This document shows positions 25,283 to 36,941 of a DNA stretch of 53,958 nucleotides, one piece after another (position 1 is the first letter of the stretch; every line of letters begins with the position of its first letter). The notes beneath the pieces were generated by a model, which was not told the DNA's origin, did no database searches, and saw only the letters and a list, made by a program, of their open reading frames with translations. The position numbers and the translations under genes are program-made. The stretch is taken from contig NZ_QSIL01000003.1 in assembly GCF_003469185.1 (NCBI RefSeq), forward strand, positions 233,601 to 287,558. Reading direction: 5' to 3'. The DNA is from Collinsella sp. AM34-10 (GTDB taxonomy: Bacteria > Actinomycetota > Coriobacteriia > Coriobacteriales > Coriobacteriaceae).

Positions 25283-26370
25283 GTGGGCGCCATTGCTAAC
25301 TATCCACTCGGATCTCTTATATATTTTCTCGTATTTATTATTGGAATTGTTTTCGCCAATGAGGCTCAAGCCAGCGATAGAAAAAAATACTTGTATTCAT
25401 AGCCTGTGTTTTAGCTTTGTTTTTCGGTCTAAGAACTGAAAAGGTCGGCATTGATACCGTTAACTACTTAAGATACTACACTGAGACCATACAATACGGA
25501 CCAAACATAACCGCAAGTTGGTACGACACGGTATATGTTTATGGAATGTCTTTATTTCGAATGGAAAATGGGTTTTACTTATTTAATTTCATTGTTTCAT
25601 TTGCAACGAACTTATTGATTCTACTTCGTCTCTGGGATTTTAAAGAACAAATCAATTTAAGCCTTTCGTTCGGACTCTTTTATTCCTTTTTTATTCCAGT
25701 TGAACTAAATATTGCGAGACAGTTATTAGCGATTGCCCTTGTCTTCTGGGGCTCTAGATATATTTTTACCCATAAAGTTTGGCTGTTTTTAGCGTTTCTA
25801 TTATTCGCAGTTGGAATTCATAGATCGTCTCTGATTGCGATTTTGCTGCTATGCGCTCTCTATTTTATTAAAGACGAGATGTCCTATTCTTCTCGAACGG
25901 TGCTTTCTTGTGTCAGCCTAGTTATGCCTGTTTGCGTAATAGCAGCGCCTATTATTTTAATTAATACAGGTTATTTGACAGACTATGCGAAATACTTTGA
26001 ATCGAACGATATTAAAATTGGCCTAATGACAATTCTCAAGTTACTCGTTTTGTTCATTGGTCTCTCTAAGCACAAGCTTTTTCAACGTTTTGATGTGCAA
26101 GGTAAAGCCACTGTTATCTTTACCATAGTTGGCCTAGCAATTTCGATCATTGGCTATTTATTTGATTATATGGAGAGGATCGGATATTTCTTTTCGATAT
26201 TCGATGTCGTCTCCCTTTCATATCTTGCTCGAGCGCAAAAGGATATTGGTAATGCGGAGTATGAACGCATGATATGGCTGTTGAGCCTCTATGTTTTGTT
26301 TACTGCTCTATCCGGAAATGGACAGGGCATTCTCCCTTATGAATCGCTATGGTTTCACTTTACAGTTTGA
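25283..26370 (+). CDS. Wzy/EpsG-like polysaccharide polymerase, frame interrupted at an A7 run
   Basis: Integral membrane protein that would polymerise repeat units at the outer face. A GTG at 25283 (GGAG eight bases upstream) opens a frame with a first membrane helix (LIYFLVFIIGIVFANE) that ends at a stop at 25400. The frame that continues with VFIACVLALFFGLRTEKVG and eight or more helices lies one base back. The two join exactly at AAAAAAA (25381-25387), in phase as A-AAA-AAA. A -1 slip there, or one extra A, yields about 362 residues, the usual EpsG size. LRTEKVGIDTVNYLRYY is the family's conserved early loop. Without correction only a truncated form from TTG 25417 could be made. Confidence 0.8.
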
Positions 26371-26377
26371 GGTGTGC

Positions 26378-27421
26378 ATGTTTTCCAGTAAATGGTCGGG
26401 AACCGTTCTTGACGACTGCTCGTGCAAAAAAGTTAAACCCCGCGTATCAATTTATTGCCTGGCTTTCAACCATGAACAGTATATAGAACGTGCAATCAAT
26501 TCCTTTTTGATGCAAGAAGTTAATTTTGATTTCGAGATAATTGTTCACGATGATGCGTCGACCGATTCAACTCAAGCAATTCTTAGGGATTATCAGGCTC
26601 GATATCCCACAAAAATAAAGCTGGTTTTACAAAACGAAAATCAATACAGTAAGGGGGTTCCAATTGTCAAAGAGTATATTGAGCCTTTAATTGAGGGTGA
26701 CTATATTGCCATGTGTGAAGGCGACGATTATTGGACTGATAACAGAAAGCTTCAGAAACAATTTGACGCTCTAGAAAAACACCATGAATGTTGCCTTTGC
26801 GTTCACAAGGTTATGGAGGTTACTAACGAGGGTGACAATCTAAACACATTCTTTCCTCGTTTCCATTTGGAAACTGGCCCTATTGATAGGTCAACTTTCA
26901 TACCATTGAATAAAGAGTATGCATTTCAAACAAGTTCTTATTTTATTAGAGCTGATGTATGGCATGACTATATTAAATATCCTCCCGAGTTTAAACAGTT
27001 GTGCCCGGTAGGGGATGTCCCGATGCTTCTCTTTTTTGGAAATCTGGGGCCGGTTTATTATTTTGATGACATGATGTCATGTTATCGCCGGGGTACAACT
27101 TCCAGTATGAGCGATTGGCTGTTTCGACAAGGGTCTCTTGATAGGCTTTCGGTCCATGCAGAAACTATGGTTCGGGTATTTGAGGCTTTTGATGCGTATA
27201 CAAGGGGGGCTTATGGTACTTTCTGCCAAGAACAGGCTGCTGGATACATGGCCCAAGTTTACTTTTGTGGGAATGGATCCATTTCATCTCTTTTGAATAA
27301 CGATTGGCAGAATCTTCAAAACTTGCGATGGGAAAAAAAGGTTGCCGTTATCCTGTCTGCTATATTTCCGTACCTTGCTAAGACCCTATATTTAAATCGA
27401 CTTTCTAAGAATGGAAAATAA
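26378..27421 (+). CDS. family 2 glycosyltransferase
   Basis: A 347-residue GT2 enzyme: VSIYCLAFNHEQYIERAI, IVHDDASTDSTQ and MCEGDDYWTD mark the nucleotide-sugar fold and metal motif. Extra C-terminal helices carry Cys/Phe-rich stretches. The ATG at 26378 follows GAGGTG. The open frame extends upstream to 26291 inside the polymerase gene and is not used. It overlaps the flippase start by 11 bases. Confidence 0.87.
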   Translation: MFSSKWSGTVLDDCSCKKVKPRVSIYCLAFNHEQYIERAINSFLMQEVNFDFEIIVHDDASTDSTQAILRDYQARYPTKIKLVLQNENQYSKGVPIVKEYIEPLIEGDYIAMCEGDDYWTDNRKLQKQFDALEKHHECCLCVHKVMEVTNEGDNLNTFFPRFHLETGPIDRSTFIPLNKEYAFQTSSYFIRADVWHDYIKYPPEFKQLCPVGDVPMLLFFGNLGPVYYFDDMMSCYRRGTTSSMSDWLFRQGSLDRLSVHAETMVRVFEAFDAYTRGAYGTFCQEQAAGYMAQVYFCGNGSISSLLNNDWQNLQNLRWEKKVAVILSAIFPYLAKTLYLNRLSKNGK

Positions 27422-28883
27422 ATTGGCCTCAACTGACATTAAGCGTGGCGCAATTAAGTCTTTATTTTGGAAAATAACCGAGAGAGGCTCACGAGCGTTT
27501 GTCGAGCTTGCAGTTCAAATCGTAATGGCTCGGTTGCTTGCGCCGGAGTTGTTTGGCGCTTTGGCGATCATGCTTGTTTTTGTAAATGTAGGCAATATAT
27601 TTGTACAATCTGGACTTAACACGGCTTTGGTTCAGAGTCCGAAAATGGATGACAGCGATTGTTCGACCGTCTATTGGATCAGTTTGACGGTTTCAGCAGC
27701 CCTATATTTATCCGTTTTTTTCGCGGCGCCCTCGATTGCTTCTTTCTACCAAATGGACGCTATCATATGGCCGTTACGTGCACTTGCATTGATCTTGATT
27801 ATCAATGCTTATAACGCGGTCCAAATTGCCATTGTTCAGCGAGAGCTGAAGTTTCGCATTGTCTTTAACGCCGCAATTGCGTCTTCCGTGCTGTCTGGTT
27901 CAATAGGTGTAATTTCAGCAGTATTTGGGGCCGAATTATGGGCGCTTGTTTTACAGCAACTCAGTTATCAGACGTGCAATTGCTTTTTTATGGCAGCGCA
28001 AGTCGATTGGCGACCGCGTCTCGTCTTTAACTCTAAGCGGGCTCGTGAGCTCTTTTCATTTGGGTGGAAATTGCTTGTCTCTGGTGTATTAGATCAAGGT
28101 TACCAATCGCTTTCTGACTTAATTATCGGGAAACAATTTAGTGCTTCGAGTCTTGGATTGGTATCTCAGGGAAAGAAATATCCGCAGGCACTTGGATCCA
28201 TGCTTGATGGTGCGATACAACCTGTGATGCTGTCGGCGGTCTCACGCGTTCAAGATGACGTAGCGTATGTTAAGCGCCTAGTGCGTAGAGCGCTAAAGAC
28301 CTCAACATTTTTTATCGTCCCCTCGATGACTTTGTTTGCTGTTGCCGCAGAACCCATTGTGGGAATTCTTCTCGGAGCCAAATGGCTACCCTGTGTTCCC
28401 TTTTTGCAAATGTATTGTTTCGTCTATGCGCTTTTGCCGATTCATACAACGAATTTACAAGCGCTAAATGGCATGGGTCGCTCTGATTTATTTCTGAAAT
28501 TAGAATTAATCAAAAAGGGATACGGAATCTGCTTCATTTTATTTGCCGCCTTTATTTTGCATGACATCCATCTGATGGTTGGCATGTACATGATAAGTGG
28601 CATTTTCTCTACTTTCGTCAACGCCTATCCGAACAAGAAAGTTATTGGCTACTCATATATTGAACAATTGCGTGACATTGCTCCGGCATTTGGCATCTCA
28701 GCAGTTTCAGGAATAGCCGCTTTGTTGTGTGGCTCATTCGTAACTTCATCGGCTCTGAGAATATTTATTAACATCACCGTAATGGCGTTGGTTTATCTAG
28801 GGATTGCTTGGGTTTTCAAACTCGAAACACTTGATTATCTCATTAAAACTGTAAGGGACTTTTTAGGAACAAGGCGTCGCTAA
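27411..28883 (+). CDS. lipid-linked oligosaccharide flippase (Wzx-like)
   Basis: A 490-residue polytopic protein of the MOP/polysaccharide-export superfamily with about 12-14 hydrophobic helices. The N-terminal IKSLFWKITERGSRAFVEL and MARLLAPELFGALAIM are typical of this group. It would move undecaprenyl-linked repeat units across the membrane, ahead of the polymerase. The ATG overlaps the previous gene. A 75-base gap follows before the next gene, where composition rises again towards G+C. Confidence 0.92.
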   Translation: MENKLASTDIKRGAIKSLFWKITERGSRAFVELAVQIVMARLLAPELFGALAIMLVFVNVGNIFVQSGLNTALVQSPKMDDSDCSTVYWISLTVSAALYLSVFFAAPSIASFYQMDAIIWPLRALALILIINAYNAVQIAIVQRELKFRIVFNAAIASSVLSGSIGVISAVFGAELWALVLQQLSYQTCNCFFMAAQVDWRPRLVFNSKRARELFSFGWKLLVSGVLDQGYQSLSDLIIGKQFSASSLGLVSQGKKYPQALGSMLDGAIQPVMLSAVSRVQDDVAYVKRLVRRALKTSTFFIVPSMTLFAVAAEPIVGILLGAKWLPCVPFLQMYCFVYALLPIHTTNLQALNGMGRSDLFLKLELIKKGYGICFILFAAFILHDIHLMVGMYMISGIFSTFVNAYPNKKVIGYSYIEQLRDIAPAFGISAVSGIAALLCGSFVTSSALRIFINITVMALVYLGIAWVFKLETLDYLIKTVRDFLGTRRR

Positions 28884-28958
28884 CGTCACCTTGAATTAAC
28901 TCTAGTTACTTTAGTCATCGTTCTTTGAAAGCTGCATAGCGAAGGGAAGGTACCTGAT

Positions 28959-30098
28959 ATGGGTAACCGCATTCTTGTCACACGATCATCCATGCCTCCT
29001 ATGGAGGAATACTTTGAAGAGGTCGCACCTCTATGGGAAAGCCATTGGCTTACCAATATGGGTGTTGAGCATAAGAAGCTCGAGGCGGACCTCAAGGAGC
29101 GTTTGGGGATCGACAACCTTGCTCTGTTCACGAATGGTCACAATGCCCTAGAGTGCATCCTCGAGGCCATGGCTCTTCCGACCGGCGGAGAGGTCATCAC
29201 TACACCGTTCACCTTTGCCTCGACCACTCACGCTATCGTGCGAAAGGGACTTACTCCCGTATTTGCCGACGTGAATCCCGTGAATCTAACGTTGGATCCC
29301 GAAAGCATCGAGCGATTAATCACCCCGCGCACCTGCGCCATCGTGCCTGTGCATGTATACGGCAATCTTTGCGATGTTGATGCCATCCAGGAGATCGCTG
29401 ACCGTCACGGGCTTAAGGTCATCTATGATGCCGCCCATGCCTTCGGCGTCGAGCGCGTGAACGAAGACGGAAGCAGCGATAGCGCGGCGACTTTCGGCGA
29501 TGCAGCCATGTTCAGCTTCCATGCGACCAAGGTATTCAACACCATCGAAGGCGGTTGCGTCTGTTTCAAGGACGAGGATCTGTATCCGCTGCTCAACCAA
29601 TGGAAGAACTTCGGCATCACGGGACCCGAGGACGTCGAGTACGTCGGTGGCAACGCCAAGATGAATGAGTTCTGCGCGGCGATGGGCGTCTGCAATCTTC
29701 GTCACCTGGACGCCGAGATTGGCAAGCGCAAGGCCGTTGCTGAGCGTTATTGGGACAACCTTGAAGGCACGGCCGGCGTGACCGTTTTCCGTCCCGCCAA
29801 TAACATCCGCCACAACTATGCGTACCTTCCAGTGCTGTTCGATCCGAGTGTCTTCGGCGCCACGCGCGATGACGTTTTCGATGCCCTGGACAAGGTTGGC
29901 GTCGGCGCACGCAAATACTTCTATCCGTTGGTCAACGATTACGCTTGCTACAGAAGCGTGTACTCCAGCGACCGCACCCCTGTGGCGAAGAAGGCGGCGT
30001 CCCAGGTGATCACGCTTCCCATGTACGCCGATTTGGCATTGGAAGACGTTGACCGCATCTGCAATACGGTTCTGGATGCAGGAAAGGAAAACCGATGA
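28959..30098 (+). CDS. DegT/DnrJ/EryC1/StrS aminotransferase, second copy
   Basis: A 379-residue PLP-dependent sugar aminotransferase (fold type I) with TNGHNALECILEAM at the phosphate site and the Schiff-base Lys in FHATKVFNTIEGG. It is unlike the first copy in length and motifs, and closer to VioA/FdtB-type enzymes that aminate a dTDP-keto-6-deoxyhexose. That would link it to rmlA/rmlB downstream, which supply dTDP-4-keto-6-deoxyglucose. Substrate is inferred. Four-base ATGA overlap with the ATP-grasp gene. Confidence 0.9.
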   Translation: MGNRILVTRSSMPPMEEYFEEVAPLWESHWLTNMGVEHKKLEADLKERLGIDNLALFTNGHNALECILEAMALPTGGEVITTPFTFASTTHAIVRKGLTPVFADVNPVNLTLDPESIERLITPRTCAIVPVHVYGNLCDVDAIQEIADRHGLKVIYDAAHAFGVERVNEDGSSDSAATFGDAAMFSFHATKVFNTIEGGCVCFKDEDLYPLLNQWKNFGITGPEDVEYVGGNAKMNEFCAAMGVCNLRHLDAEIGKRKAVAERYWDNLEGTAGVTVFRPANNIRHNYAYLPVLFDPSVFGATRDDVFDALDKVGVGARKYFYPLVNDYACYRSVYSSDRTPVAKKAASQVITLPMYADLALEDVDRICNTVLDAGKENR

Positions 30099-31306
30099 GT
30101 AAGACACTTCTCCTTCTTGGTGGGGCACGTTATGCACTGCCAGTTATTAAGGCAGCGCATGAGTTGGGCGCAAAGGTTGTTACTTGCGATTATTTGCCGC
30201 ATAACTATGCACATGCCTTTTCGGATGACTACATCAATGCAAGCATCATCGATAACGAGGCTGTTCTTGCCGCCGCTAAAAAATGCAAGGCGGACGGAAT
30301 TATGTCGTTTGCAGCAGACCCGGGTGTGGTGTCCGCGTCATATGCTGCCGAGAAACTGGGGCTGCCGTTCCAGGGAAGCTATGAGGCAGTTAGCATACTT
30401 CAAGATAAAGAGCGCTACCGCGCCTTCCTTCGTGATAATGGCTTTAATTGTCCCGAGCTTCATATCTATCGCTCTGCCGACGAGGCCATGAATGAAGCCG
30501 ATTCGATTGCTTATCCCGTGATTGCCAAACCGGTTGATTCGGCTGGATCGAAGGGCTGCTCTCGCGTGGATGGTCCTGAGGATCTTAAGGCAGCGGTTGA
30601 GTACGCTCTCGAGTTTTCGCGTGATGGGCGCTGTATTGTCGAACAATTTTTGGAAAAGGAGGGAGATTCGTCCGATGCCGATGGATTCGTTAGCGGCGGA
30701 AAGTTCTCGTGTGTAAGCTTTACCTCGCAGTTGTTCGATCCCTCCGTTCCAAATCCCTACACGCCAGCTGCGTATGCAATGCCAGCATCATTGCCAGCGT
30801 GGGCACAAAAAGAGCTTGTCTCGGAATTGCAGCGATTGGCTGATCTGTTGGGCCTTCGTGACGGCGTATTTAACATAGAGACTCGCGTGGCAACCGATGG
30901 CAAAGCCTACATTATGGAGAGCTCTCCGCGCGGCGGCGGCAATCGACTGTGCGAGATGCTCAAATATGCCACCGACGGAAAGACCGATCTTGTCATGGCG
31001 GCGGTGAAGGCTGCGCTCGGCGAACCTGTTGGCAATCTTTCGATGCCCGTTTATGACGGCTTCTGGTATCAGCAAATGCTCCACTCTGATCATGACGGTG
31101 TATTTGCTGGTATGGAATATGCATCTGGTTTTGCCGCTTCGCATCTTGCCGAAGAGCAGCTGTGGATTGAGCCCGGCGCCAAAGTCAAGGCGTTCACAGC
31201 GGCAAATCACGCATTCGGATCGGTATTCCTTAGGTTCGACACGCAAGCCGAGCTTGATGCATTTCGCGCCGAGCCGAGTGAGTTCATGAGGGCGAAGGTG
31301 AGCTAG
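30095..31306 (+). CDS. ATP-grasp ligase
   Basis: A 403-residue carboxylate-amine ligase of the ATP-grasp superfamily. It has a Rossmann-like pre-ATP domain (LLLGGARYALPVIKAAHELG), the ATP-binding PVIAKPVDSAGSKGCSRV glycine-rich loop, and the metal-binding end FNIETRV...YIMESSPRGGGNRL. It resembles CarB/PurK-like proteins found in sugar and peptide pathways. As it is coupled to an aminotransferase, amide-bond formation on the new amino sugar is a reasonable guess; nothing in the sequence fixes the substrate. Confidence 0.85.
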   Translation: MSKTLLLLGGARYALPVIKAAHELGAKVVTCDYLPHNYAHAFSDDYINASIIDNEAVLAAAKKCKADGIMSFAADPGVVSASYAAEKLGLPFQGSYEAVSILQDKERYRAFLRDNGFNCPELHIYRSADEAMNEADSIAYPVIAKPVDSAGSKGCSRVDGPEDLKAAVEYALEFSRDGRCIVEQFLEKEGDSSDADGFVSGGKFSCVSFTSQLFDPSVPNPYTPAAYAMPASLPAWAQKELVSELQRLADLLGLRDGVFNIETRVATDGKAYIMESSPRGGGNRLCEMLKYATDGKTDLVMAAVKAALGEPVGNLSMPVYDGFWYQQMLHSDHDGVFAGMEYASGFAASHLAEEQLWIEPGAKVKAFTAANHAFGSVFLRFDTQAELDAFRAEPSEFMRAKVS

Positions 31307-31308
31307 CC

Positions 31309-32307
31309 GTGCAAAAGAGGATTGTAGTAATCGGTGCAACCGGCAACACTGGCGCATACCTTACCGAAGATCTATTAAATCACCTGCCTGCAGATGAATA
31401 TGAAGTGTTTGCCGCCGGTCATAGAGAGACGAATTTTTTCGATCGCTATAACATTAGTTATTCAAGCATAGATATGTCTGATGCTTCTACTCTGGAGCAG
31501 CTCCCCCAAGAGGGCATCCATGCGGTGATTCTTCTCGCTGGTTTACTGCCAGCATATATGAGCGGCTATAACCCTTCCGATTATATTGACGTAAACAGCC
31601 GTGGAGCCCTTAACGTACTCGAGTATTGCCGTAAGTCAGGTGCTGATCGCATTCTTTATTCTCAGACTATATCCGATGTGCTGGGTTCCGTTACTCCGGA
31701 AAACCCCGTAATTCATCCTTACGATGATCGCAATATTATTATGACTGGCGATCACACCGTCTATGCTCTTTCCAAATGCTTCGCCGTTGATTTGATCAAG
31801 CATTATCAGGCTGAGTACGGATTAAAAGGCTTTGTGTTTAGGCTTCCCACTGTCTACGCCTTTACCCCCGACAAGACATACAACGTCGATGGCGTGCGTC
31901 GGACACTTGGATATCGATTGCTGATGGATCGAGCCATGGCAGGAGAAACGCTTGAAATCTGGGGCGATCCCACTCGCGCCAAAGATGTTGTAAACGTCAA
32001 GGACTTCTGTCAGCTCTTACGTAAAGCTGTGACCGTAGAGAACGTTGACGGCGGCTTCTTTAATGTGGGTACCGGTATTGGAACTTCAAACGAGGACTGG
32101 ATTCGCGGTATCGCGAAGGTATTCAATCCAGAAGGCGTTGAGTCAAAGATTGTCTATCGTCCGGAAATGCCAAGCGGTCCTTCTTATGTAATGGATATCG
32201 AAAACTGTCGTGAGCTATTAGGCTACGAGCCGAAATATGACTTCTTAGACTTTCTCGAAGACTTCAAGGCTGAAATGGCTCTCAATAGGTTTAAAGATCT
32301 GAGATAG
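31309..32307 (+). CDS. NAD(P)-dependent epimerase/dehydratase (extended SDR)
   Basis: A 332-residue extended short-chain dehydrogenase. GATGNTGAYLTEDLL is the dinucleotide-binding loop. The catalytic Tyr-x3-Lys is YALSK, with the Ser partner in ILYSQT. RAKDVVNVKDF is typical of sugar epimerases. It starts with GTG two bases after the ATP-grasp stop. It probably remodels a nucleotide sugar used by the locus; the exact reaction is unknown. The following 178 bases (to 32485) contain no gene. Confidence 0.86.
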   Translation: MQKRIVVIGATGNTGAYLTEDLLNHLPADEYEVFAAGHRETNFFDRYNISYSSIDMSDASTLEQLPQEGIHAVILLAGLLPAYMSGYNPSDYIDVNSRGALNVLEYCRKSGADRILYSQTISDVLGSVTPENPVIHPYDDRNIIMTGDHTVYALSKCFAVDLIKHYQAEYGLKGFVFRLPTVYAFTPDKTYNVDGVRRTLGYRLLMDRAMAGETLEIWGDPTRAKDVVNVKDFCQLLRKAVTVENVDGGFFNVGTGIGTSNEDWIRGIAKVFNPEGVESKIVYRPEMPSGPSYVMDIENCRELLGYEPKYDFLDFLEDFKAEMALNRFKDLR

Positions 32308-32485
32308 AACCAAAGCCATCACCAAAGCTAAATCTGAACCGAACACTGAATCCAATCAAGGAAATTAGCAAGAACGGTATCAGACTCCTAAGAGATTTAC
32401 GACCGATATATTATTTGTCCAAGCAGCCAAAAGTGACTTGAGCAGCAATGCGCACTTTATCTCGACTGCCGCTGAAGGGAAAACG

Positions 32486-34395
<1,910 letters not shown>

Positions 34396-34466
34396 CTACG
34401 CTGCACAATTTCTTTGCGCCCAGTAGCAATGGGTGCGCAACTATATTTAAGAAACTGGAGAATGAC

Positions 34467-35726
34467 ATGAAGATTGCTGTCGCCGGTACCGGCTACGTCG
34501 GCCTGTCGCTTGCCGTCCTGCTTTCGCAGCACAACGAGGTGCACGCGCTGGATATCGTGCCCGAAAAGGTCGAGAAGATCAACAACTACATATCGCCCAT
34601 CCAGGATGACGAGATTGAGCGCTTCCTGACAGAAGCCAAGGCGGGGGAGCGCGAGCTCGACCTGCACGCCACCGTCGACGTGGCGGAGGCCTACACGGGC
34701 GCCGACTACGCCGTCATCGCCACGCCTACCAACTACGACAGCGATAGGAACTTCTTCGACACGAGCTCCGTCGAGGCCGCCATCGCCGCCGTTCGCTCGG
34801 TGAACCCGGACGCCTGGATCGTCATCAAGTCGACCATCCCCGTCGGCTACACCGCGGGCCTTCGCGAGAGGCTGGGCGACAGCAAGATCTTCTTCAGCCC
34901 CGAGTTCCTGCGCGAGAGCAAGGCACTCTATGACAACCTGCACCCCAGCCGCATCGTGGTGGGCGCGCCCAAGGACGACCCCGAGGCCGTCGCGGCTGCC
35001 GAGCGTTTCGCACGCCTGCTTGCCCAAGGGGCGGACCCAGCCGAGCTGGAGCGCGTGAACGCCGACGGCACCGTGGGCATCCCGGAGCTCGTGCTGGGCA
35101 CCACCGAGGCCGAGGCCGTCAAGCTCTTCGCCAACACCTACTTGGCGCTGCGCGTGGCCTACTTCAACGAGCTCGACACCTACTGCGAGGTCCGCGGCCT
35201 CAACACCCGCGACGTCATCGACGGCGTGTGCCTTGAGCCGCGTATCGGCAGCCACTACAACAACCCCAGCTTCGGCTACGGCGGCTACTGCCTGCCCAAG
35301 GACACCAAGCAGCTGCTTGCCAACTACAGAGACGTGCCCCAGAACCTGATCGAGGCCATCGTGGACGCCAACCGCACCCGCAAGGACTTCGTGTCAGACG
35401 AGGTGCTGCAGATGGTGTGGGACCGCGTGTACGAGGGCAAGCCGAAGCCGGTCGTGGGCGTCTACCGCCTGACGATGAAGTCCAACTCCGACAACTTCCG
35501 CGCGAGCTCCATCCAGGGCGTCATGAAGCGCGTGAAGGCCAAGGGCGTGCCCGTGGTGGTCTACGAGCCCACGCTGGACGCGCCGGAGTTCTTCGGCTCC
35601 GAGGTGACCCACGACCTGGAGGCCTTCAAGGCCGGCTGCGACGTGATTGTCGCCAACCGCTGGAGCGACGAGCTCGCGGATGTTTCAGAAAAGGTTTATA
35701 CAAGGGACCTATTTAAACGCGATTAG
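34467..35726 (+). CDS. ugd: UDP-glucose 6-dehydrogenase
   Basis: Oxidises UDP-glucose to UDP-glucuronate with two NAD. The 419-residue protein has the Rossmann motif [15 protein letters not shown], the central dimer helix, catalytic Cys in [13 protein letters not shown] and a C-terminal UDP-binding Rossmann half ending [23 protein letters not shown] precedes the ATG. Very G+C-rich, as rmlB and wecB. A uronic acid in the capsule would explain its presence. Confidence 0.95.
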   Translation: MKIAVAGTGYVGLSLAVLLSQHNEVHALDIVPEKVEKINNYISPIQDDEIERFLTEAKAGERELDLHATVDVAEAYTGADYAVIATPTNYDSDRNFFDTSSVEAAIAAVRSVNPDAWIVIKSTIPVGYTAGLRERLGDSKIFFSPEFLRESKALYDNLHPSRIVVGAPKDDPEAVAAAERFARLLAQGADPAELERVNADGTVGIPELVLGTTEAEAVKLFANTYLALRVAYFNELDTYCEVRGLNTRDVIDGVCLEPRIGSHYNNPSFGYGGYCLPKDTKQLLANYRDVPQNLIEAIVDANRTRKDFVSDEVLQMVWDRVYEGKPKPVVGVYRLTMKSNSDNFRASSIQGVMKRVKAKGVPVVVYEPTLDAPEFFGSEVTHDLEAFKAGCDVIVANRWSDELADVSEKVYTRDLFKRD

Positions 35727-35763
35727 CTGAAAGGAGATAAAGGAAAGAAATTTTCAGTTCAAA

Positions 35764-36911
35764 AATGAAGGCCGCCTAAAGCTGCTCATCATCGTGGGCA
35801 CCTGCCCCGAGGTCATCCGCCTGTCCGAGGTCATCAAGAAGTGCCGCCGCCACTTCGGCTGCTTGCTGGCGCACACCGGGCAGAACTACGACTACACGCT
35901 CAACGGCATCTTCTTCCGCGACCTATCGCTCGCCGACCCGGACGTCTACCTAGACGCCGTGGGCGCGGACCTGGGCGAGACCGTGGGCAACATCATCGCG
36001 GCCTCGTACAAGCTGATGGTCCCGGTCCAGCCCGACGCGCTGCTTATCTTGGGTGGCACCAACAGCTGCCTGTCCGCCATCGCGGCCAAGCGCCTGCACA
36101 TCCCCAATTTCCACATGGAGGCCGGCAACCGCTGCAAGGACGAGTGCCTGCCCAAGGAGACCGCCACATCGTCGACGTGATCTCCGATGTCAACCTGGCC
36201 TACTCCGAGCACGCCCGCCGCTACCTCAAGGATACTAGCTGCGCCCCGGAGCGCACCTCCGTCACGGGCTCGCCCGTGACGGAGGTCCTGCGCGCGAACC
36301 TGGATAAGATCGAGGCCTCGGACATCCTCTCCGAGCTCGGCCTGGAGCCCAAGCGCTATATGCTGTTCACCGCACACCGCGAGGAGAACATCGACACTAA
36401 GGCCAACTTCATGAGCCTGTTCACCGCGATCAACGCGCTGGCGGAGAAGTACGACACGCCGATCCTGTACTCCTACCACCCGCGGTCCTGCAAGCGCCTG
36501 GAGGCCACCGGCTTCAAGCTGGACCCGCGCGTGCGCATGCACGAGCCCATGGGCTTCCACGACTACAACTGCCTGCAGATGAACGCCTTCGCGGTTGTCT
36601 CCGACTCGGGCACCCTGCCCGAGGAGTCGAGCTTCTTCGCAAGTGTCGGCCGTCCGTTCCCCGCGGTGTGTATCAGCACCTCCACCGAGCGCCCGGAGGC
36701 GCTGGACAAGGCCCGCTTCACACTAGCCGGCATCTCCGAGAGGGGCCTGCTCCAGGCCGTCCACACCGCCGTCGAGCTCGACGCGGAGGGGTCGCTGCCC
36801 AAGGCTCCTGTTCCCGACTACGCCGACGAGACCGTGTCCACCAAGGTGGTCGAGATCATCCAGAGCTACACCGGCATCGTGGACAAGATGGTGTGGAAGA
36901 AGTATCTGTAA
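35764..36911 (+). pseudogene. wecB: UDP-N-acetylglucosamine 2-epimerase, decayed
   Basis: Family similarity is clear: AHTGQNYDYTLNGIFFRDL, LGGTNSCLSAIAAKRL and EAGNRCKDECLP in one frame, then HIVDVISDVNLAYSEHARRY and TAHREENIDTK in another. Three lesions are visible. (1) The first frame has no ATG, GTG or TTG before GTG 35794, inside the first strand. (2) The conserved GTRPE motif reads GTCPE (Arg to Cys). (3) Between GAGACC and GCCACATC (about 36160-36170) the frame shifts. A 4-base loss between two ACC copies would explain this, as the normal sequence there is ET-NR-HIVD. The gene is therefore unlikely to give an active enzyme. The SD-like AAGGAG and AGGAAAG upstream remain. Confidence 0.88.
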
Positions 36912-36941
36912 TCGACGAGGTTTGAACTATGGAGTCGCTGG

